In this document: positions 14,573 through 22,215 of the stretch, one piece after another | How the letters are laid out: every line of letters begins with the position of its first letter | How positions within the stretch are numbered: position 1 is the stretch's first letter | DNA from: UBA1370 sp964515115 | Lineage (GTDB): Bacteria > Patescibacteriota > Microgenomatia > UBA1400 > PJMF01 | Direction of reading: 5' to 3' | Assembly (NCBI GenBank): GCA_964515115.1 | Contig: CAZESB010000005.1 | Coordinates: forward strand, 1-46,662 | DNA: 46,662 nucleotides | Made by a program: the position numbers and the translations under genes | The notes under the pieces: generated by a model | The model's input: the letters and a program-made list of their open reading frames with translations, nothing else | Told to the model about the DNA's origin: nothing | Database searches by the model: none

Positions 14573-15133
14573 ATGAATCATATCCAGACGGACTGGATTA
14601 AACAATTTCCGGTCCAAAATTTTCCCCCCAATAAAATTGTTCTTAACCCAGGAACTAAGTCTCACCAAGTTTATGCCATCACTAAGGGTATTGTGAAAAT
14701 GTATGATACCGGAGCAAACGGCAATCGGATCCTGCTGTCACTTTTTACTGTTGGTTGTATCATTCCTATGCCGGCGGCTCTTCTGAAAAGAACTAACAAT
14801 TACACTTTCGAAACCCTTGACGAAGTAGAGGTTCACGTCATCCCGGTAAAAGAATTTCAAAATTATTTACGCCAACATCCTGAATCTATGGAAGAGGTGC
14901 TACTCACCTTTTTGAGAGCCTTTTTAGTGCTGACAGAACAAGTTTCCGCCTTAAAATTAAACGTAGCAGAGGATAAGATCAGCGTTGTCATTAGACAATT
15001 GGAGTGCAAATCTAAAAGGGCCAACACTCATTCTTTGATTCAAAAACTCACTCAGCAAGAAATCGCCAACCTGGCTGGAGTTTCCCGGGAAACGGTTTCT
15101 CGCAAACTTTCCAAAATTCTCAAAACCTTGTGA
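14573..15133 (+). CDS. Crp/Fnr family transcription regulator
   Basis: The 186-residue protein has an N-terminal cyclic-nucleotide-binding-like beta roll (about 15-105), a long dimer helix (about 105-130) and a C-terminal winged helix. The recognition helix reads GVSRETVSRKLSKIL. R172, E173 and R177 match R180, E181 and R185 of E. coli CRP, which read TGTGA half-sites. The cAMP phosphate-binding cassette is not conserved (no GE...RS), and there is no Fnr cysteine cluster, so the signal is unknown. A perfect TGTGA-N6-TCACA box occurs at 39387-39404. The regulator follows the NRAMP-related transporter and has its own promoter. Confidence 0.93.
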   Translation: MNHIQTDWIKQFPVQNFPPNKIVLNPGTKSHQVYAITKGIVKMYDTGANGNRILLSLFTVGCIIPMPAALLKRTNNYTFETLDEVEVHVIPVKEFQNYLRQHPESMEEVLLTFLRAFLVLTEQVSALKLNVAEDKISVVIRQLECKSKRANTHSLIQKLTQQEIANLAGVSRETVSRKLSKILKTL

Positions 15134-15165
15134 TTGGGGTCACTGCATAATCAGGAAGAAGGTAC

Positions 15166-15171
15166 TATACT
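15166..15171 (+). promoter_or_regulatory. -10 box of the 273-residue gene
   Basis: TATACT ends 8 bases before the ATG at 15180. Confidence 0.6.
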
Positions 15172-15179
15172 GCGGGCGT

Positions 15180-16001
15180 ATGCTCAACCGTGCTGAAGAA
15201 AGGTGGCCTAACCCTGAAGTGTCAATAAGTACCAAGCAACCTGACCAGTTGACGGTAGAAATATTGGCGAGAAGGTGTTTGGGTAGTAACAAGGTAAATC
15301 AAAAAGATTTGTTATCTTTCTGTAAAGAGCTGGGTTTAATAATTGAACCTAGAAGCGGCTTAGTTCTTCCCGCAGAATCTCCACAAAACGATTTTCCATC
15401 AAAAGTTGCTAGAGATGCAATTTTTCTTCAAGCAGCAGATTCTATTTGCCCTCCAGGTTTAGAAGCTGCAGGGTCTTATAGAGGAAACAATGAACTATTA
15501 GCCAATTTATGCCAACTGCTGAAACAACAACAAATTGCTGATCCCGAACCAACTCTACTGCTTTCTGAAAACAATTTATCTCATCCAAATTCAACCATGC
15601 AAATCATGACTCAAGTACCGGGACTTACAATGCTGCACGATAGCGATGGAGTTACTCACCTGGTTTTCGTTAACCCCACAAAAGGAAGCTCTCTCTGGCT
15701 TACCGAAGCTGATAATGGTCATCTAATTGGCAGGTTATCATCATCAACGTTTAGGATTATTCCTGGTTATCCAAAATCATGGATGTATACCACTGATATG
15801 GATCAATCAAGTTGGACGCCCATGACACCTAACCAGGCTCGGCAAGAAGCAGAGCAAATTTTGTGGCGACTTAGAGGTTGCTCTAGTAAGTATCAAGAGA
15901 TTTTTCCTCCTTGGACTCCTCCAAAACAAGAGCAAGAAGTAGGGTCAACACCATCGTGTAGAGAGCTAATTGCAAATATTAAGACTCGTAAATCAGACTA
16001 G
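15180..16001 (+). CDS. hypothetical protein of 273 residues
   Basis: I do not recognise this protein. It is soluble, has no signal peptide or membrane segment, and contains several prolines near the C-terminus (FPPWTPPKQEQE). The central part (about 120-215) alternates short strands (LTMLHDSDGVTHLVFVNPTK, LWLTEADNGHLIGRL) and may be a beta-rich domain. The N-terminal part (about 25-60) looks helical. The -10 box just upstream and a normal stop 2 bases before the convergent EF-P gene support a real gene. Nothing around it indicates a role. Confidence 0.65.
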   Translation: MLNRAEERWPNPEVSISTKQPDQLTVEILARRCLGSNKVNQKDLLSFCKELGLIIEPRSGLVLPAESPQNDFPSKVARDAIFLQAADSICPPGLEAAGSYRGNNELLANLCQLLKQQQIADPEPTLLLSENNLSHPNSTMQIMTQVPGLTMLHDSDGVTHLVFVNPTKGSSLWLTEADNGHLIGRLSSSTFRIIPGYPKSWMYTTDMDQSSWTPMTPNQARQEAEQILWRLRGCSSKYQEIFPPWTPPKQEQEVGSTPSCRELIANIKTRKSD

Positions 16002-16003
16002 TC

Positions 16004-16567
16004 TTAACCCCTGGATACATAAGTCTTGGTGGCCGTATCAACAATGAGCTTATCACCTTTGTTAATGAAAATCGGTGCCTGGACTTTCAAACCGGTTTCC
16101 ATCACCACTTCTTTGCGCGCTTGTCCTTGAGTGTTACCCGCTACAGCCGGATAAGCCTCGACTACCTCAAGAGTCACTTTGGGCGGCAAGCTCACACCAA
16201 TAGCTTCACCCTCATAGAACATGATGTAGACCTTAACATCAGGAGTGAGTAGTTGAGTTTGCTCTTCAACCAGCTGCCTGGGAATTTCCACCTGCTCATA
16301 AGAGCGAGGATTCATAAAAACCACGCTGTTGGCATCCTGATAAAGATACTGCATCTCTTGACTGCTGATTTCTAGTTCTTCAACACTCTCGGTGGATTTG
16401 TAAGTAAATTCCTGAGTACTGTCTGTTTTCACGCTCTTGAGTTTTATTCGCATGAAAGCAGAGCCTTTGCCCGGACTCATAAAATCAGTTTTGGTGACCA
16501 GAAACGGCTGGTCCTTGAACTTGAGGTACATTCCTTTTCTGATATTTCCGGCTTTGATGGTTGACAT
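16004..16567 (-). CDS. efp: translation elongation factor P
   Basis: The 187-residue protein has the normal EF-P length and all three beta-barrel domains: an N-terminal KOW-like domain, a middle OB domain (VYIMFYEGEAIGVSLPPKVT) and a C-terminal OB domain (ETGLKVQAPIFINKGDKLIV). EF-P relieves ribosome stalling at polyproline. The tip loop reads SPGKGSAF with K34 at the position modified in E. coli. The gene for the matching EpmA-like ligase lies directly upstream. The ATG at 16567 is chosen because TACAAT ends 7 bases before it. An upstream extension would overlap epmA and has no homology. Confidence 0.96.
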   Translation of the reverse strand: MSTIKAGNIRKGMYLKFKDQPFLVTKTDFMSPGKGSAFMRIKLKSVKTDSTQEFTYKSTESVEELEISSQEMQYLYQDANSVVFMNPRSYEQVEIPRQLVEEQTQLLTPDVKVYIMFYEGEAIGVSLPPKVTLEVVEAYPAVAGNTQGQARKEVVMETGLKVQAPIFINKGDKLIVDTATKTYVSRG

Positions 16568-16574
16568 GGGGTAT

Positions 16575-16580
16575 ATTGTA
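16575..16580 (-). promoter_or_regulatory. -10 box of efp
   Basis: TACAAT (minus strand) ends 7 bases before the efp ATG and starts right at the epmA stop codon. It gives efp its own leaderless transcript besides read-through. Confidence 0.6.
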
Positions 16581-17639
16581 TTACTGCTCCTCTGGAAAAG
16601 CAAAGACATCCTGAATGGGGAAGAGTAGAGTATCGGACACAGAAGCAACATCAGCAAAAAGCATCACCAGCCGATCAACCCCCACCGCGATCCCGCCTGT
16701 TGCCGGCAGCCCCATTTCTAAGGCTTCAATAAACTCTTCATCCAAAGCAAATTCTGTCTTACCCAGATTTTTCCGCTCCTGGAGTTCCTGGAGCATGCGC
16801 TCTTTTTGTTCGACCGCGTTTGTGAGTTCTGAGAAAGCATTGCCCAGCTCCAAACCGGCTAAATAAAACTCAAACCGCTCGGCAAATCTAGGATCACCAA
16901 CTTTTTTTCGAGAAAGAGCAGCTTGTGAAGCCGGATAATCATAAATAATTGTCGGCGCGGTCTGGCCCAAATTCGGTTCAATCTCATTTAAAAACAACTG
17001 ATGATAAGCCTGCTCCCAGGTGTGGTTATCGGTCAATTGATAGCCTTTTTCAGCGACTGCTGCAAGCAATTTTTCTTCGGACAACATGGTGTCAACATCA
17101 ATGCCGCAATACTTTGCAAAAGCTTCAGCCACCGAAATTCTTTCCCAAGGTGAAGAGAGATCGTACTTCCTGCCTTGATAAGTCAAAGTGTTGCCGGCAG
17201 CAGGGCCATTGATTTGCCGGTGCAAGTGAAGCAACAACTGCTCACAATCCTCCATAATTACCTCATAATCTGCTTCAGTCCGATACCACTCGAGAATGGT
17301 GAACTCCGGATTGTGAAAAGAGCTCAATCCCTCCTGGTTGCGAAAGCTTTTGCAAATTTGAAAAATATGGCCAAAACCGGCGCTGAGCAACTTTTTCATT
17401 GCTAATTCCGGACTGGTAAGCAAAAAGCCCCGCCTAGAACCCACGCCCGCTACTTTCAACTCGGTTTCAAAGACTTCCAAATAGGGCTCTGTGCCCGGAT
17501 GTTGCACCAAGAGAGGAGTTTCCACTTCGTGAAAACCTTGTTGTTTAAAAAAAGACCTGATGGCATCCACCACTTTTTCGCGAATCAGTAGCCGCTCTTT
17601 AAAATCAGGGTTGATAGCTGCCTGGCGCCAATTACTCAT
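16581..17639 (-). CDS. epmA: EpmA-like EF-P lysine ligase (LysRS paralogue)
   Basis: The 352-residue protein is a class II lysyl-tRNA synthetase core without the anticodon-binding domain, as in EpmA (GenX/PoxA, 325 residues in E. coli). Motif 2 is FRNQEGLSSFHNPEFTILEW and motif 3 is GGIAVGVDRLVMLFAD. Between them are YDYPASQAAL and FEFYLAGLELGNAFSELTNA, close to E. coli EpmA. EpmA joins (R)-beta-lysine to K34 of EF-P, and efp follows here after 13 bases. EpmB, which makes beta-lysine, is not in the window. The ATG at 17639 is chosen because an AAGGAG precedes it and the family starts there. It overlaps the upstream gene by 8 bases. Confidence 0.9.
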   Translation of the reverse strand: MSNWRQAAINPDFKERLLIREKVVDAIRSFFKQQGFHEVETPLLVQHPGTEPYLEVFETELKVAGVGSRRGFLLTSPELAMKKLLSAGFGHIFQICKSFRNQEGLSSFHNPEFTILEWYRTEADYEVIMEDCEQLLLHLHRQINGPAAGNTLTYQGRKYDLSSPWERISVAEAFAKYCGIDVDTMLSEEKLLAAVAEKGYQLTDNHTWEQAYHQLFLNEIEPNLGQTAPTIIYDYPASQAALSRKKVGDPRFAERFEFYLAGLELGNAFSELTNAVEQKERMLQELQERKNLGKTEFALDEEFIEALEMGLPATGGIAVGVDRLVMLFADVASVSDTLLFPIQDVFAFPEEQ

Positions 17640-18306
17640 ACTGCTCCTTAAAGACTTTGATGCTGCCGTTGCTATCATCCAAAATAACGTAGTGGGCCGT
17701 GCCTTGCTGAAACGCCCCCAGACTAATAAACCGGTTTTTCCGGTCATCAATATTTTGGTGAGAATGCCCGGCAATCAAAATTTGATTGTCTTTTAGTTCC
17801 TCAAGAGCGTACTGGCCAATTTTTCTCATCATAGCCCGGTAATGAAAATTTTTGAGATAAGTGTAAACTCTCCCAAACAACAGCTTGCTTTTATGCAAAT
17901 TAAAAATCAGGTGGTAATGATGCTGAAACCGCTGGGTAATTTTAGGGAAAGTGTCGTCAAACTCGGGAGCTTTAGTGTGGCCGTGAATAAAAATAATTTC
18001 TTGATTACCAAACTTCATTTCGTAGCAGTCGGTTTGGATTTGGGAAAAAAGTTTGGCTTTATCTCCCACCAAATACTGCGGGTCGTGGTTGCCGTACACA
18101 AAAACAGTTTCTTTTTTCAGCAGCAGTGGAAACAAAAGACTCCAGCCGGAATTAACAAACTCATCAACGTTAGTAATATAGCCTTCAAAAAAATCGCCGT
18201 TAATGATCACTCTATCCACCTCACTAATCAAGAACACCAACTTCTTGAAAAGCTTGGGTTCAACTAAATCAGTCAAATGAGTATCGGAAAAAACTAGCGT
18301 TTTCAT
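17632..18306 (-). CDS. metallophosphoesterase (UDP-diacylglucosamine diphosphatase/LpxH-like fold)
   Basis: The 224-residue protein carries the calcineurin-like motifs FSDTHL (residues 5-10), NGDFFEG (about 38-44), YGNHD (about 74-78), FIHGHT (about 108-113) and AGHSHQ (about 177-182). These form the two-metal site. The substrate is unknown. LpxH-like members act on lipid A precursors, but nothing else here supports that pathway. The ATG at 18306 follows the YibE/F stop by 10 bases, so both are in one operon, and the gene overlaps epmA by 8 bases. The frame continues upstream but those residues are not family-like. Confidence 0.88.
   Translation of the reverse strand: MKTLVFSDTHLTDLVEPKLFKKLVFLISEVDRVIINGDFFEGYITNVDEFVNSGWSLLFPLLLKKETVFVYGNHDPQYLVGDKAKLFSQIQTDCYEMKFGNQEIIFIHGHTKAPEFDDTFPKITQRFQHHYHLIFNLHKSKLLFGRVYTYLKNFHYRAMMRKIGQYALEELKDNQILIAGHSHQNIDDRKNRFISLGAFQQGTAHYVILDDSNGSIKVFKEQYE
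17644..17649 (-). promoter_or_regulatory. Shine-Dalgarno sequence of epmA
   Basis: AAGGAG lies 4 bases before the epmA ATG, inside the end of the phosphoesterase gene. It shows that internal operon genes here use a ribosome binding site. Confidence 0.7.
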
Positions 18307-18316
18307 AATTTGTAAT

Positions 18317-19450
18317 TTAATGCTGATGCTTGTGAGTAGTTTCTGCAGTAACAACCTCCCGACCGCTGGCCCAGTAAGCCGCGAAGGCAGTACTAAGTGG
18401 TACCGCCGCTACCAAACCAATAGAGCCCATCAAGGTACGCACTACTTCTTCCGCGATTAGCTGATTGTTGAGAATCACCCAAAGGGGAGTGTCAGCGCTC
18501 AGAGTAAACAGCAGAAAAATGGGCAAATTAGCGCCGGCATAGGCCAGCACCAACGTATTAACCAAAGAAGCCACGTGATCTTTGCCCACCCTCATACCAC
18601 GTTGGTACAAATCTTGAAAGGAAAGTTTTTTATTGGCCCGCCTCAACTCAAAAACTGTAGCAACTTGAGCAATAGCAATATCATCCAAAACACCCAACGC
18701 ACCCAGCATAATGCCACTGAGTAAAAGACCTTGCAAGTTAATCTTGGCAGTTGCGCCCACTTGCAAAAACGCTGCCTCCTCACTGCCAAAACCAGTCAGG
18801 TGGGCTAAATCAAGATACCAGGCAGAAAGCAAAGTCACACCCAAAAGAGTAGACAAAATCGAAGCCAGAGCAATATGAGACGAAGCCTTAAAACCATGAG
18901 AAAGATAAATGGTAATACCAGCAATCATGACAGCGCCGATAAGAGCCACCACCACCGGCTGAGCGCCATTGAGAATTTGCGGCACCACGTAACTGCTCAA
19001 AACCATCAGGCTCAAAAACATGCCGCCAATAGAAAATAAACCTTTAAATCCCGCCACCGACATCACGATCAAAAAAAATCCGGCCAAAAGCCAGGCCAGA
19101 ATTGGTAGTCTGTAGGTATCGGCCACTACTTGCTCGCTGTCACCTTCCGGCATGATTTGCTCCGCCACCACGATGTTGTCGCCTTTTGCCAGCAACTGGG
19201 TGCCACTGAGCGGCTGGAACTCGGAGCCCATCACCACTTCAGATTCCACACCGTCCCGCGATCTTACCAGCAGTTTTTGAACATAGAATATTTCAGCATC
19301 ATAAGTAAATTCCTGTTGTTCCAGCACCTCAATCACCTGGCCGGTAGAGTAGTGAGGTTCGGCCGTAACAAGCTCTGCTTGAGCGGAAATACTGAGCGGA
19401 AAAATAAAAAAGCTGGCAAGGAAAACCAAGCTAAACAGCACTTTCAACAT
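18317..19450 (-). CDS. YibE/F family membrane protein
   Basis: The 377-residue protein starts with a signal peptide or anchor (residues 1-25). An extracytoplasmic beta domain (about 30-115) with paired charged residues follows. About seven membrane segments contain the family motifs FSIGGMFLSLMVLSSYVVPQ, GLLLSGIMLGALGVLDDIAI and VGKDHVASLVNTLVLAYAGA. The family is found in Firmicutes and Actinobacteria and has no proven function. A transport role is often proposed. A TATACT -10 box lies 7 bases before the ATG. It leads the operon yibE/F-like, phosphoesterase, epmA, efp. The histidine-rich C-terminus (THKHQH) might bind metal. Confidence 0.9.
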   Translation of the reverse strand: MLKVLFSLVFLASFFIFPLSISAQAELVTAEPHYSTGQVIEVLEQQEFTYDAEIFYVQKLLVRSRDGVESEVVMGSEFQPLSGTQLLAKGDNIVVAEQIMPEGDSEQVVADTYRLPILAWLLAGFFLIVMSVAGFKGLFSIGGMFLSLMVLSSYVVPQILNGAQPVVVALIGAVMIAGITIYLSHGFKASSHIALASILSTLLGVTLLSAWYLDLAHLTGFGSEEAAFLQVGATAKINLQGLLLSGIMLGALGVLDDIAIAQVATVFELRRANKKLSFQDLYQRGMRVGKDHVASLVNTLVLAYAGANLPIFLLFTLSADTPLWVILNNQLIAEEVVRTLMGSIGLVAAVPLSTAFAAYWASGREVVTAETTHKHQH

Positions 19451-19457
19451 ATGCCAT

Positions 19458-19463
19458 AGTATA
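19458..19463 (-). promoter_or_regulatory. -10 box of the YibE/F operon
   Basis: TATACT (minus strand) ends 7 bases before the ATG at 19450, in the 36-base gap shared with cmk. Confidence 0.65.
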
Positions 19464-19473
19464 CCTTATGTGC

Positions 19474-19479
19474 TATAAC
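19474..19479 (+). promoter_or_regulatory. -10 box of cmk
   Basis: TATAAC ends 7 bases before the cmk ATG. It is only 10 bases from the opposing -10 box. Confidence 0.6.
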
Positions 19480-19486
19480 AACAGTT

Positions 19487-20167
19487 ATGAAGAAAAGTTT
19501 TCAAATTGCCATTGATGGTACAGTTGCCGCGGGCAAAGGCACAGTTTCCCGAATTGTGGCTGAAAGATTGGGTTTGCTTTATATTGATACCGGTGCTACT
19601 TACCGCTGCACCGCGCTTTTGGCCCTTGAAGCCGGTATTAATCCAGAAAACGAACAAAAAGTTTTAGAAAAGCTCAATCAGCACACAATTAACATGCGCA
19701 TGCCCAATGAGGAAGAAAAAGACGGCCGCTTGGTCACGGTTTTGCTTGACAACGAAGATGTTTCCTGGAAAATTCGCACTGAAGAAGTTAGCCAAACCGC
19801 TTCTATTGTGGCTCAGCTTAAGGGAGTGAGAAAAAAGCTAGTGGCCCTCCAGCAACAAATTGCCGCTGAGAATGACGTCATTATGGAAGGGCGGGACATT
19901 ACTCACACCGTTTTGCCCAATGCTCAAATCAAAATTTATCTCGACGCTGATCCAATGGTGAGAGCCAAAAGAAGGCAGGAAGATCTGCTGGGGAGGGGCA
20001 TTGATGCGCAGCTTGTTGAAGTTCTTGATGAGTTGAATGCTCGTGACGAGCGCGATTCTAGAAAATACCTCAAAAAAGTTCCCGGCGTGTGGGTGATTGA
20101 TACTACTGCTTTGACAATTAGTGAGGTGGTGGAATTAATCACTGCCAAGGCTGAGCAGGTTCGGTAA
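19487..20167 (+). CDS. cmk: cytidylate kinase
   Basis: The 226-residue protein phosphorylates CMP and dCMP with ATP in pyrimidine salvage and synthesis. The P-loop reads AIDGTVAAGKGTVSRIVAER (usual form GPAGSGKS/GKGT). It is followed by the CMP-site pattern YIDTGATYR. Further family motifs are VIMEGRDITHTVLPNAQIKI, the LID-like RAKRRQEDL and ARDERDSRK near the C-terminus. Length matches bacterial Cmk. It is divergent from the YibE/F operon and is followed by a tRNA cluster. Confidence 0.95.
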   Translation: MKKSFQIAIDGTVAAGKGTVSRIVAERLGLLYIDTGATYRCTALLALEAGINPENEQKVLEKLNQHTINMRMPNEEEKDGRLVTVLLDNEDVSWKIRTEEVSQTASIVAQLKGVRKKLVALQQQIAAENDVIMEGRDITHTVLPNAQIKIYLDADPMVRAKRRQEDLLGRGIDAQLVEVLDELNARDERDSRKYLKKVPGVWVIDTTALTISEVVELITAKAEQVR

Positions 20168-20207
20168 AACTATTATCAAACAATTTTACATTCATTTGTT
20201 GCATGTA

Positions 20208-20282
20208 TGGAGCGGGTGAACGGAATCGAACCGTCATCTTCTCCTTGGAAGGGAGATATACTAGCCGTTGTACTACACCCGC
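20208..20282 (-). tRNA. tRNA-Gly(TCC) with encoded CCA
   Basis: On the minus strand the acceptor is GCGGGTG/CACCCGC. The anticodon stem TCTCC/GGAGA encloses CTTCCAA, giving anticodon TCC. The T arm is CGG-TTCGATT-CCG in its core. The discriminator is T (20211), followed by an encoded CCA (20208-20210), unlike the non-Gly tRNAs of this window. Confidence 0.95.
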
Positions 20283-20348
20283 ACGCATAAGTTAACATTC
20301 TACTGGAAATGGCAAAAAACGTAAATACTGGTGTTATAATACCTTGCA

Positions 20349-20431
20349 GCCGAAGTGGCGGAATGGCATACGCGACAGACTTAAAATCTGTTGGCCGCAA
20401 GGCCTTGTGGGTTCAAGTCCCACCTTCGGCA
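20349..20431 (+). tRNA. tRNA-Leu(TAA)
   Basis: The acceptor is GCCGAAG/CTTCGGC with A73. The anticodon loop CTTAAAA gives TAA. A class II variable arm GGCCGCAAGGCC is present. No CCA is encoded. A TATAAT lies about 14 bases upstream (20335-20340). Confidence 0.95.
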
Positions 20432-20454
20432 CTCGGAATTGTATAAACACGAAA

Positions 20455-20528
20455 CGGGGAGTAGCTCAGATGGCTAGAGTGCGCGCTTTGGGAGCGTGAG
20501 GTCGCAGGTTCGAGTCCTGTCTCCCCGA
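20455..20528 (+). tRNA. tRNA-Pro(TGG)
   Basis: The acceptor is CGGGGAG/CTCCCCG with A73. The anticodon loop TTTGGGA gives TGG. The T arm is GCAGG-TTCGAGT-CCTGT. The tRNA lies 23 bases after tRNA-Leu and probably shares its transcript. No CCA is encoded. Confidence 0.94.
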
Positions 20529-20641
20529 CTAAAAGAGCAGTTAATGACTTACTTGTTGGGCATTCCCTAGTTCCAGACTAAACTTTCTAGAATTTCTGAT
20601 TTTTTTGCAATTCTGCACTATAAACTTGTTGTGCTTAAATA

Positions 20642-22066
20642 TTATTTGTTAGCTAAATCATTCAACAACAATTGGGCTTCGGTTGTTTTCTCTTCAGAGT
20701 ATTTCCTTTGCTGACCCACTGCTCCCCATGGATCATCACTGTACACGGGCATTGTGTCATTTTTTAGTCCATTTAGGATAAATTGTAATTTCTGATATAA
20801 GGCTTGCTCCAATTGCCCATTGGCTTTAGTAAGCAGATCTTTCAAAGCTGTTAATATAGAAGTGAATAATTCTAAATTAATGATACCCTGCGGAGCAATA
20901 TCAAGCATCTTGATGATTCCGCCTACGGTGGCTTGCAATGGAAGTTGTTCACTTTTCCATATAACCCAATCAAACATAGATTGTGCACCAGATTCCATAT
21001 TTTCCCGAGATACAATTCCACCATAATCAGGCTTCTCAAGCATTGATTTCGCAGTATTCAAAGCATAGATAAGTTGCAAAACAGATGTTGCTTCTGTAAA
21101 AAAAAGAGCGGTGCGCTCATCAAAGCCTTGTTCTAAAATTGCACTAGCGTTGTTTAGACCCTGATCGGAGTTACCGGTTGTAAGTTTTTTTTCTAAGTTA
21201 ACCCATTTATCTAACCTTGATAGCTCTATGTCGATTATGGCTAGTAAAGTTTCCTCTTTTATATCTAAAACTGTCAGTAAATGTTTTTCAATAAGTGTGC
21301 TTACAAGTGATGCGAGTCTTAAATTTGAATGCACTTCTCTATCCATAGTTTTTAAAAATGTAGGGTCTCCGATAGAAAGAACTGTTTCTGTTCGTTTTGC
21401 AATAAGCAAGCAATATGCGTGTGGTCCGGGGATATCATCCATAAGAGTGTTGCCGACTGGAAGCAGCACTGTATCTGTTAGGGATCCTGATTCATCAATT
21501 TGTTTTAGTCGGTCATAAATAGCTATTGCAACCTTCGTAAAGTGCCGACAAATTCCGTGTTTTTCTACAAGCAACTTGTCAGCTGATTGAGTGTTAGCAG
21601 CCATTGCCTTTTCACCTGCAGGATTTTGTTCCATTTCTTCGTCAAAAATCATGAAGTGTTTAGTGATTGCATATGCAAGAGTAGCAGCAACTGCAGGGTC
21701 TAAATTTTTTATGGAGCTGATATCTAATTCTCCTACAGTCCCAGATGACTCTTGAAAATATTTTAAAATAAATTCATCAATAGAATCCCAGTCTGTATCT
21801 TGGAGCGAATACATACTATTACTTCCTTCAAGCTCTCGAAGTGAGAATGCTTGTTCATATTGAGCTTGATCTTTAGGAATCTCTCTTTCTTCTCCACTAA
21901 AAGTACCTTCCGCTCTTAAAAGGTTGAGGTCAGCAATAACTACATTGTCTTCAATAAGCGCAAGTTCTTGACTGAGTAGGGCTTCTACTCCTTCTTTCTC
22001 TCTTTTATTTTTTTCTTTCAGAAATTTATAGTAGGAGTCTGTTGGTCCTGCTTGGGTTTCAGCCAT
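20642..22066 (-). CDS. large protein with a transglutaminase-like Cys-His-Asp core
   Basis: The 474-residue soluble protein is not recognised as a whole. The segment 155-240 has the order seen in transglutaminase-like papain-fold proteins: SADKLLVEKHGICRHFTKVA with C173 at the start of a helix, PHAYCLLIAKRTETV with H216, and SIGDPTF with D234. Such folds serve as peptidases, transferases or inactive binding modules. The first 100 residues are charged and partly coiled-coil-like (YYKFLKEKNKREKEG). The region after 300 is helical. AT-rich codon use suggests an accessory gene. It lies alone between a tRNA cluster and the CoA gene. Activity is inferred from motif order only. Confidence 0.6.
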   Translation of the reverse strand: MAETQAGPTDSYYKFLKEKNKREKEGVEALLSQELALIEDNVVIADLNLLRAEGTFSGEEREIPKDQAQYEQAFSLRELEGSNSMYSLQDTDWDSIDEFILKYFQESSGTVGELDISSIKNLDPAVAATLAYAITKHFMIFDEEMEQNPAGEKAMAANTQSADKLLVEKHGICRHFTKVAIAIYDRLKQIDESGSLTDTVLLPVGNTLMDDIPGPHAYCLLIAKRTETVLSIGDPTFLKTMDREVHSNLRLASLVSTLIEKHLLTVLDIKEETLLAIIDIELSRLDKWVNLEKKLTTGNSDQGLNNASAILEQGFDERTALFFTEATSVLQLIYALNTAKSMLEKPDYGGIVSRENMESGAQSMFDWVIWKSEQLPLQATVGGIIKMLDIAPQGIINLELFTSILTALKDLLTKANGQLEQALYQKLQFILNGLKNDTMPVYSDDPWGAVGQQRKYSEEKTTEAQLLLNDLANK

Positions 22067-22203
22067 ATTCTAGCCACCAGTCAGCTTCTGCCATAACTAC
22101 CGGCACCTTTCATTATCACTTTATCATAAAAAGATGGTGCCACAAGCAAGTAGCCCAAGCTTGTTTCCAAGCACCAAAGTTTGCTCCCCACCTCCTTCTC
22201 AAG

Positions 22204-22209
22204 TAAAAT
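22204..22209 (+). promoter_or_regulatory. -10 box of the CoA gene
   Basis: TAAAAT ends 6 bases before the ATG at 22216. Confidence 0.55.
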
Positions 22210-22215
22210 ACCACC

